DNA of 64,000 bases from Agelas oroides (taxonomy: Eukaryota; Porifera; Demospongiae; Agelasida; Agelasidae): the NCBI GenBank assembly GCA_949130485.1, contig OX422183.1, positions 25,559,316-25,623,315 on the forward strand, read 5' to 3'. How positions within the stretch are numbered: the stretch's first letter is position 1; each line of letters begins with the position of its first letter. Under the pieces are notes generated by a model, which saw nothing but the letters and a program-made list of their open reading frames with translations, had not been told where the DNA came from and searched no databases. Position numbers and translations under genes: made by a program. This document shows, piece after piece, positions 55,101 through 64,000 of this stretch.

Positions 55101-58100
55101 ACCTGCCTTTATCAACTAATAAAATAGCGGACAACACCTGATTTGCTGCTCACTCAGGCTTGCCCCACAATGATAAAACATTAACAGAAACCATTTTACA
55201 TCATGTAGGTAAAGAATTTACTACAGTAAACATACCCTTAGCAATGCATGAAGGAAGGTCTAAGATCTCAAAATGGTCATCACCAGCTGACGGAACAAAC
55301 AGCCCGCTAACTGGATTTTGGAGAGCGTCACCCTGTAGCTCATCCATTATGGATGGCTTGTGTGCTTCAAAGCCACTTGTTCTTTACTCTGTGAATAGAA
55401 AACAAAGCACTCAAAGGTACATACATTGCTCAGATACCCTAAAATGTATCAACAATATTATGTTATGGGTAACGACTTAAAAAATCTACAATTGACTAAG
55501 GTCAATCGATCACTAAACTAAGATCAATCACTAAACTAAAATGTTATCACACTGCAACCCAGTCACTCAGAGTCCTGCCTGCAATGCCTCAACAAATTTT
55601 TTATGGTCATTACTAAAACCTTAAAAAGGATGGAACAATGGCGCTCAGGTGCATTAAGGCATGACTACTGTACTTAAACTTTGAGGCAGTGTTAATCACA
55701 CCGGATTCATACATTAATCTTGATACTTGGTGGGAGCTGCATGTTATTTTGGCTACACCCACATCCGTCTTTTAAAGTGAAGAGAAACAATGCCGTCGGA
55801 GATTACAAAACCCAGAGCAGTTCCCCCTAGTGTCTCTACTTATGACACAGCCAAGAGCAACAACAGCAGTATGTCAATCCCACAGTCTTACCATATGGAA
55901 AATATAAGAGGTTGCATCTTACCAATTCAGAAAATTAGCAGAGTGAGACAGTGAAACCAACGCAGTAAGCATCATTTTAACGAAGGGTAGCACCGAAATT
56001 TTATTGTGCTGACACACAACTCAGACATAGCCAAAGACTGTTCCTTCTTACACTAAAATACCTTCCATCGTAGGTACCTTCTAACGACTAACATGCTGGA
56101 AGATGGATACATTTCATGGCAGAAACCAGCAATACACTTAGTTAACACACACCGCTAGTTTTCGCAGATAAATAATAAACCTCTATAATCTTGTCTGCAA
56201 TACGTAAAATCACTCCTTAATACACCTGAGGGAGCATTCTGTTCCGTTCAACCTACTAAACTACAGCTAGTTCTGCTTCTATGGTCCTTGCAGTCTAGCA
56301 AAAATCTTTGATTCCCTCCACTATTTGTGAGCATGCAGCCTGCAAGGCAGCTTAGAGAACGCTGAGGTGAGTCACTATGCATGCTACCAAAGGCTTTTAG
56401 TGTGCACATTAAATGACTCAGTGTATTTACGTACTACTCAATGTGCATGGCGACTTACCTCAACTTTGTCTGATCTACAAAGAAATAAGAAAGAACTATC
56501 TGTGGCCAGCTGCATGCTCACAGGCAGCAGAGGTCACTCGTGCTAGCTTGAGGTTGAGTCAAAGTTTATGGACGATTCTATTGCTCTAATGGTATTGTAC
56601 CGTATACTACGTATGATCCAATTTGTAAGAAATTCAATTTCAGAAAGTTATCATGAATCTAATTCTTATTACGTATATTGTGTCCATGCCACTATACAGA
56701 GAGCCTACTGACTCCCTGATACGTATACACAAGCACACTGGAGCAGAAGCCTTTGTTGAAGTGAGTATGTATATGTGGCAGACATAGTTGTCAACACTCT
56801 TCCTGACTACTGTATTCAAATATTCACATAATCTGGCAAGCCCCACATTATATTACTTTAGGTTACAAATTTTAAATGAGTGCATTTAAATATTTTGCAT
56901 ACACACAATATTGAATGTACTCGTGAGCTGTGAACAGTTACTGCCAGAGTGAAGTATCAGTGTGAGAGAGACAAATCATTATGCATGGTGGTTCAGGTAA
57001 CAACCATGCCTAAATGGCATTCATCATGGTGTACAGTAGTACGCCATATGTAGGAATGGCCCCAGAATAAAATGGCAGTCACATTAAATGTGCAGAAATG
57101 ACACACTCAAAATGTCTGCAGATTAGTCAAAGGCTTCCATGTGCCATATCAGTCATTATTAAGTGCTTCCATGCTCAACAGAACCGTTAACTTCGCTGGA
57201 GAGTATCGCTGAAATACCAGACAGGCAAGTCACTAAAACGGGTGAATCATCTATCTTATTCTTTGTTTCTGTTTCAGTCAGGCTGCACGAAAAAAAAAAC
57301 AGTTGCACTTGGTTCTTAAAGAGCTCGAATTAGTCAACCATTCTCAGGTAAACCCACGCTTAATTATGCTTGCTACTATAGACATTTTGTTAGATTATTG
57401 GGGCAAGCGTGAGCGAGACCCACACTTGTGGTGAAAATGGAAAATTGTTTACATCTATATCTATATACAGGTACGTACATATAAATACATTCTGCCCTAT
57501 TTGTGCATGATGCAATATTTCACATGTATGTTAGCTGTACAATGGGAGAAAGGCAGAACGGCTAGTAACTAATGCGATAGAGATTGTTGCGCTACTGAAA
57601 TGGGAGGCACAGCAGGCAAAAGAGCCACATGTGAAAGGGTAGGATGCTCAGAGGCAGAGACGGAGAGTATAAAGCTCACGGTCTGCCATTGTCCAGTTGA
57701 GAAAGACAGGCCTAACTCCAGTGAATGAAAGTCAATCGGCAAACTGAAGAATGATTGGACACTGTGAGGCATTCAAAACTAAGAGGTTAGAGAAACTCAC
57801 CATGTCACAAAGAAATTGATCAGCCACCATGGGGCATTGAACAAAACTGAGAGAGGCCTGATTTCAACAGTTTAGTCACTACTACTCTACCACCTGTGCA
57901 CTCACAAAGAGGAATGATACAACAGTCTCACAAAAAATGATGTAAAGAAGACCAACGCTGAGTCTCACAGGAGGCGAAAGAAAGCTAGCAGACCTTGCAA
58001 CCCCCTCTCTTTGGCAGTAACAAGCTGCTCACACTTGATTCAGCTAGCTATACTTGTATGTTATAACTGGACTTGACTGAAGGCAAAATTATTCACACCG

Positions 58101-58290
58101 ACCTTCACTAAGTAGCTACAGTATAGCCATACTCAATTAGTTGTCAGATACGAACAACTATTGAAGGAGAGTTTGTGAGATACATATACAAGAATCTTGT
58201 TGCTGGTATTGGGGCGAGCCTGAGCGAGCCCCACAGTAGCAAGTACTACAGTGATTTTGACCTTGTGATCGCGCATGCGTGAAGCCTGAA
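55101..58290. other. No gene supported; repeats
   Basis: Copies of the motif CTCACTCAGGCTTGCCCC (55150) and GGGGCAAGCGTGAGCGAG (57401) occur here. Bases 57010-57245 are the reverse copy of the 330-bp repeat. Other ORFs are short. Confidence 0.4.
57010..57245 (-). repeat. About 330-bp dispersed repeat, copy 3 (reverse, shorter)
   Basis: It reads GTACGCCATATGTAGGAATG, GTCTGCAGATTAGTC, AACTTCGCTGGAGAG, ACCAGACAGGCAAG, reverse to the copies at 13.6 and 49.1 kb. It is truncated at the end containing TAATAGCTTCAGCC. Confidence 0.7.
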
Positions 58291-58372
58291 GCTTTTATGT
58301 GTAACAATCATGCATCATGCCATGCGCATTCAGAACATGTGCTACGTACAGGTATTGAACACCAAAGAAACA

Positions 58373-59640
58373 ATGGATGAGCAACAAATAATAAGAGAGG
58401 AGCAGGGGGTAGCACGGCGTAGGGAACAAGACAGAGAACGTCGAGCTAGAGCTGGAGTGGAAGAAACGCCCGAGCAAAGAGAGCAGAGGGTGGCACAATG
58501 TAGAGAACAAGACAGAGAATGTTGAGCTAGAGCTGGAGCGGAGGAAACGCCCAAGCAAAGAGAGCAGAGGGTGGCACGACGTAGAGAACAAGACAGAGAA
58601 TGCCAAGCAAGAGCCACAGCAGGAGAATCAGAACAAGAAAGAGAGCAGAGGCTGTCAAGGCATAGGGAACAAGTCAGATATATCGAGCCAATAGTAAGGG
58701 AGTAGCTATTAGGAAAATGGCCCCATTAGCCTTAGCTATATACCTCAAGCTAGCTTTAATATGATTTTATTGATGCTTCAAAGTGTTTCATATACATGTA
58801 GCTGTGTATTTTATGTATGCTATAGAACACTGTCAGGCTGGACAAGCAGATATGGACACAAGTCTGAGAACCCAAGAGCAGTCTGAGACCCCAGAAGCCA
58901 CACAGATACTGCTAGATCGAGATAGGCGAAGAGACACACAAACTCTGCTATTCAAGCAACGTGCTGTCCAGCGCAAAATGTCTTCTTTCCACTCAAAGTT
59001 GATGTTGCTGGAGTTCCACTATTGCAGTACATGCTTGGAGTGTTTCCCTAACCTGTCCATGGCAGCTGGTTGTACAGAATGCAGACACTGCAATCAAGAC
59101 AGGCATATCCCCAAGCTGTACTCAACAGCCAACAATATGAACCCAGGAATAGTACCACCTCAGTTACAGGTAAGCACTTCTTGTATTGTTTCTTCCTTTC
59201 TTTTTCCTGGGTATGCGCTGTAATTGACCTATCCTTTGTCGCATCCTGTAGGACTATCACAAGTAGAGGAAATGCTTGTCTCTGCTATCATGCCAATAAC
59301 GTCGATCTACCGGCTACCTCTTGGCCAATATGGCTACACCGGCCACATCATCAATCTTCCTCAAGATGTGATTTTATTTGCTCACAGTCTTCCAAGGCTG
59401 CCATCCGAGCTAGATGTTGTGGTTGTGAGGAAAGAGAAGGATCAATCACATTGTGACTTCTGAGTCCGACGTGCTGTCGTGCAAGAAGCTCTTGAGTGGT
59501 TGCTGGTAAACAACAAATACTACAGAGCAAACCAGGTGCACAATGTCACTGCACATCAATGAAGACGTGCAGAAGATGGCGACCAGATTGTCCTGTTCCT
59601 CTTCATGAACGCTGCCAGAAATTGTACATTATCTATTTAT
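58373..59640 (+). pseudogene. Helitron-type protein, N-terminal fragment
   Basis: From ATG at 58373 a highly charged repeat region (ARRREQDRERRARAGVEETP) is followed, from about 58852, by QRKMSSFHSKL, a Cys/His part (CSTCLECFP, CTECRHC) and LYSTANNMNPGIVPPQLQ. After a likely intron (59170-59251) comes LSQVEEMLVSAIMPITSIYR, LPLGQYGYTGHIINLPQDV and LPRLPSELDVVVVRKEK, then a stop, then VRRAVVQEALEWLLVNNKYY. This order is that of the region ahead of the Rep and helicase domains in animal Helitron proteins (DUF6570-like). Rep and helicase are missing. Two stops replace CGA codons. The splice join is one base out of frame. Confidence 0.7.
58410..58680 (+). repeat. 81-bp coding tandem repeat, over three units
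   Basis: The boundary motif GTAG(G/A)GAACAAGACAGAGAA recurs at 58420, 58501, 58582 and (diverged) 58663, exactly 81 bp apart. It codes 27 residues rich in R, E and Q. Unit 2 has TGA where unit 1 has CGA. Confidence 0.9.
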
Positions 59641-62230
59641 ATATTTACACAGTGACTAACAATAACAAATTACTACGACAACCGCTCGCTCAGCCTCGCC
59701 CCACAATGCCTTGCATCTCTAATGTATGAGCAGTCCATAATTGGAACCGGTGTTCGATACGTGGCATGGTAATACAGTATGAACAATGTGTTGCTTGTGC
59801 GTGCATGCGTGCTATAACTCGGCTAAAAGGGGTTATTCTTTTCCCGTTTGGTACAAGAACCAAGTTCGTACCGTAATGCTATTATGTTTTGCGTGTGAGA
59901 AACCTTTGCAATTTTTCCATTTCTAGGCTAATTTAAGTAATTTGTGATCTTATCTTTGCGAATTAGCAGTACTATCTTAGCCCCTCCCTCAATTTTTATA
60001 AGCATGCATGCAATAATAGTCATGAATATCAATATACAATTATGGCTGGGAGGTCGCTGCACTCGGACTGAAATAGTGGCAAATTAGCCTCGTTCCCAGG
60101 CTCTCCCCGCGTGTGAACAAAAAATCAACAGGAAAGGGGAGAGCCTGGTAAAATTTATCATGTGAGAAACGTCATAGGTAGAGAGAACTTAATTACATAG
60201 GTAGAGAGAACTTAATTACAAGTGGGCGAACGAATGAACTCACCCACGCTTTATGGACAGAATATACTCGCTCCGTTGCAAAACCTTTATGGCTGACAGA
60301 ACGGGACTAGGCAGCACTATGCTACATTACCTGGCAGTACAGCAAGCTATGGTGAGCGTATTCAGAGCGTATATTCGAAAATCACGCTAACTTACTCATT
60401 TACCTAGGTAAACTGACCGCTTTATACCCTGGAGAATGGCTTTGCTCAACTCTTCTCTGCTGTTATTGTTCGAAAAAAAAAAAAACAGGCTCCTACCTAA
60501 ACGCGGCTACATGTACTGTCGACTATCGATCGATACGCAATTATGTGCATGGGCACATCGACAATCCACCCACGCTCAATTAAGTCCTCTCTACCTTCTC
60601 TCTACCCTCTACGTCACGCACGCCCTTTCCCGCTTTTCCGTAACGCAAGATACGAGATACAAATGAAAGTACAAGTTGCGTTTGATAATTGCCACCATAC
60701 ACTATATAAGGTCACCTTACAAATCCAGACTATCGTTAGTGGTGTTGGTGTAGTGTCATAAATTTGTGTAGTGGTTCGCTAGATGTCTCTCATTTGCAGC
60801 TCGGTAAACTTTATCATTCCCCTGTAACCTGAGACTCTAGCAGTATGTCTTTATCTACAACAAGAGACACTGGTATTACTACCAGCAAACCACTGGCAGC
60901 CTCAGCTTATCAGATCTGGATGTATCAGTGTCAACAGTAGGCAGCACTAAGTACATTGGAGTACAATAGAAATTGAGAGGCATTGTTTGTGATGCATGAC
61001 ATCATCAGTTGACCACCTGTAAAGCACAAAGTCAAGAAATCCACCTCCACAATAACACATCTTGTAGTATCTTTGCTTGAGAAATTAAATATTAGCTACC
61101 AGGCGTTCAGCAAAAACATAGTCAACCTGTATCATCCACCTAAAGGCATAAGAGTTCATGGGTCACTACAAACCAAAGTAGTTATCGTTATTAAATCCCA
61201 CTACACTCTACACAGGATTCACGTAATAGCTATACTATACAGGCCTGAGGAAGCAATGGACATCCAATTTCAGGCATCTTCATTAGTGCCATTGTGCACC
61301 TACCTAGTTAACATAAATGCTTAGAAAGTAGTGCTAATACAAAAACGTAAATATACCACTGTTGCTAAAAGCTCCCTTAACAAGGGCTGGGAGTGTAAAA
61401 TGCAGTTATTTTCAAGAGAAGTGCAAACTCGCCCCTGGTTCCTGCCCTGAGTGTGAACCATTATTATCAAGCTAAAAAAACTCTAGGTTCTGCGAGCATC
61501 TTGGTGTGTGGTTTAGAAACACAAAAAGAATGCAAAAGAGTAACTAGCACACGCCTCGTCAACAGTGTCAAGGCTGCCCATTCACACACTTCAAGGACTT
61601 TAATTGGTCAGAGAAGGTTAACAAGTTTGAGAAAAACGGCACACTGCAAAAAGCAAATCTGGATTAAGGGAACACCCGTCAAATAAAATGCATGCAAATT
61701 AAATAATTTGAGTGGGCATGCATTAAGTTAGATCCACCCATAAATCCCAGGAATTGAATTTCTTGCAATGGTTCAAACCCAAAAAATTTCTGGGCCAAAA
61801 TAGAAATGCACAGAGTTCATGGCCTTCAGTTCACAGTCTTGTCCACAAGTGAAGTTCTTGATGGACAGTAGCAGCAACAGGATGTCCTACAAACCCGCCC
61901 AAGTAGAACATCTATGGGATAGCTCTTTCTCCTGGAAATTGTTCTTGACAGCCCTTTTTTGTCATAAAATAAACAACTGAGAGGCTTCATTCCTGGTATT
62001 GCACTAAATTGGATCAACTTTAGTGGAGGCTTGCGCTAAGTTGGATCCACCTATAAATTCTCAGAATTGAATTTCTTGAGCTAGATTGGATCATGCCTTT
62101 TATTTGAATAAATACCTTAGCAGAATAACGAAATAACTTTGATTGACTGGAAATGAAAATGCTTCGTAATTGCCAACATTGCATGTGTAACAGCCATCCA
62201 GCAAGGGTAGTCACCTGTAATAGCATTTAC
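59641..62230. other. No gene supported; repeats
   Basis: Bases 59735-59875 and 60665-60715 match the two halves of the repeat at 47503-47712. Bases 60085-60160 hold GCCTCGTTCCCAGGCTCTCC and its partial inverse GGGGAGAGCCTGG. 60175-60220 contains a 26-bp direct repeat (CATAGGTAGAGAGAACTTAATTA twice). The plus frame at 61453-61686 has no motif. Confidence 0.4.
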
Positions 62231-62234
62231 GACC

Positions 62235-62480
62235 AGGATCAAGATTTTTGATCAGCAAAAAGTGTGCTTGATCGCTTGATCATTCCCTCCTGAAGCTCTT
62301 GATCGCGTGATTTTCAATGGATCAAAGGTCAATGCATTCTTGATCCATTGATTTTCACAGTTCGGAGGTCACCTTGATACCTTGATCAACTCTCATCAAG
62401 GGCTTTGATCACTTGATTCAATTTTGATCCCGTTCGCAAACGTTTCTACACAGGACATATAAGTGACTACCCCTTGATCC
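62235..62480. repeat. TTGATC-rich cluster
   Basis: At least a dozen TTGATC, TTGATN or GATCAA hexamers occur in about 240 bp (for example GCTTGATCGCTTGATCATTC, TTCTTGATCCATTGATTTTC, CCTTGATACCTTGATCAACT). Spacing is irregular, so this is not a simple tandem array. Confidence 0.6.
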
Positions 62481-62499
62481 AGTGAGGCATTGCTGCCAC

Positions 62500-64000
62500 T
62501 ACTGTTTGTATCCTAGCCTCGTACTCAGGCCATTATTAATAAATGGCCTGGCAACTTAACCGGGTTCGAACTGTTGACTTCCGCTTCCCTGGAGTCAGCA
62601 GTACCAATCAGATTTCGGAACACTTCACGTGACAGCTGTAGAATTTCAATTGCGTCATAAATACATCACAATATACCCTACCCATCCTGTCGTACCACTA
62701 GCGCTTGGAACAACGGTTTTGTTCGAACTCCTTCTGCTGACTTGTGTGCAACTACTACTATACCTTCGGACAAAATGGTTTCTTTACAAGCAAGGACCCG
62801 TTCGAGAGTAGCAGTGTGGTACTAGTTAGCACTTACTGTCAGTCGGCCATATCAACATCGGTGAGTGAGAGCATGTCTACTGCAAGCAGTGCGTCTACAG
62901 ATGACAAGTAGACAGCAACCATTCAATATAAGCCTGTAACAAGTCTTGCTGTCAACAACAACGTGCTTGCACATTACGAACAGTCATGTGGCTACAATAA
63001 AATATCACATGCATTATTATGCATGGCTTGTATGGATGCAGCTGTAATCTCTCACTTTGAATCCGGGTAAGTTGCCAGGCCGTTTCTCCTATGAACGGCC
63101 TGGGTACGAGGCTATTTGTATCCTGGAATTTTAGAGAGGCTACCTACACGCTGTAGAACACTGACAGTTGCCCTGAAGCTTTTGGCACTAAATAGTGCCG
63201 TTAGCCCTACCCCCACTATTAGGATAAGAGCAGAAAGTGAATTGATACGAAAGGTCAGGATCGTAGCAAGCTATCTGAAGGTGGTGTGGCCAAAGTCTAC
63301 ATACTTTATGTATGACCTAGGAGGGTCTGGGGGCATGCTCCACCAGGAAAATTTTGATGCTAGGAGATCGCTGCTGAGGCCATTTTTAGGCCCCCAATTA
63401 TGTTCTGCAATTCTTAGCAACCAGAATTTCAATAGTTGCTACGCATACTCTCTGTGAAGTAGTGATCACAGATTGCGCGTAACTTAGTGCACGTAGCAGC
63501 TACATATGGAAGGCATGCCCCCGCAGTAAGAAATTTGCTCGGAGATCACTTCTTAGCTGTGATCATAGGCAAGAAGGATTCTGATTCACATGAGTACTGA
63601 ATGAGTAATTTTGTTCCCACACTCCCTGCCCAGCTTTCCGTGGCTGGCAGTACGTACCGCAAACAATGGAAAGCTGGACAGGCCGACCTGGGGAATGAAG
63701 GTGGTAATTTCAGATTCCACGTATGAACTTAGCCATCCGCATGTGCCGAAGGCAACATGGCCTTTGTCGCAGTAACGAATGGCCATCGAGTAAACCAAAA
63801 TGGCTGAAAATCCTAACACCCATTTTGTCGGTGAAATTTGCACGATAATGAGCAGCTGTTTTCCCGGATGGCTCGGCTTACTAGTTCATATACGTATACG
63901 ACTTCACGTACATTCAAAGTGCGCATGTGCACGTAAAGTGTCTGGCCAAAATCCAACCAGCCCGACCGCTTGCTATGGCCATGAAGGTGGGCTGTGTTTG
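62500..64000. other. No gene supported; MITE-like ends
   Basis: GCCTCGTACTCAGGCC at 62516 and GGCCTGGGTACGAGGC at 63096 are inverted and bound a segment of about 600 bp. The outer bases TA precede and follow in GTATCCTAGCCTCG and CGAGGCTATTTG. A plus-strand frame at 63116-63457 is open but unrecognised. No further gene was supported up to the window end. Confidence 0.45.

Overview
The window is eukaryotic: spliced genes with GT-AG introns, dense interspersed repeats and decayed transposons of many classes. The mix (an RNF213/mysterin-type giant AAA+ gene, a BEN-domain gene, Ty3/Gypsy, Helitron, piggyBac, Tc1/mariner and hAT relics, many short inverted-repeat elements, short introns inside exon clusters) suggests an invertebrate animal. 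A demosponge is my best guess, but that is inference and not a database match.

The main gene runs on the minus strand and leaves the window at its left edge. From about 29.5 kb down to base 71 I can chain 22 exons whose splice phases all agree, about 1,784 codons with no internal stop that I can see. They read as the middle of an RNF213-like protein: helical stalk, then a first AAA unit with a split Walker A (GAAGCGKS), then the next AAA unit with GETGVGKT near base 200. Five further in-phase minus exons at 49.7-53.7 kb look like its more N-terminal part. The junction to the 29.5 kb exon does not match in phase, so at least one exon is missing or there are two genes. The AAA4, hinge and RING parts must lie left of the window.

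The introns are filled with mobile DNA. At 1.4-3.3 kb two copies of a 0.6-kb inverted-repeat element face each other. At 4.2-5.55 kb lies a Ty3/Gypsy relic with a SAP-like motif. At 21.5-27.1 kb is a complete but dead Ty3/Gypsy element with LTRs and a 4-bp target duplication. A hAT relic lies near 28.4 kb. The 20-kb gap between the two minus-strand exon groups holds a plus-strand BEN-domain gene (32.4-35.0 kb) with its own TATA box, a 48-bp coding minisatellite and several frame breaks; a Tc1/mariner relic; a 267-bp near-perfect palindrome; copies of a 0.7-kb repeat with a 24-bp internal minisatellite; a 60-bp satellite array and a 44-bp array.

The right end (54-64 kb) contains a piggyBac relic, a tRNA-derived SINE, the N-terminal part of a Helitron-type protein with an 81-bp repeat, and unclassified repeats. 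I saw no CRISPR, no rRNA genes and no convincing intact tRNA gene.
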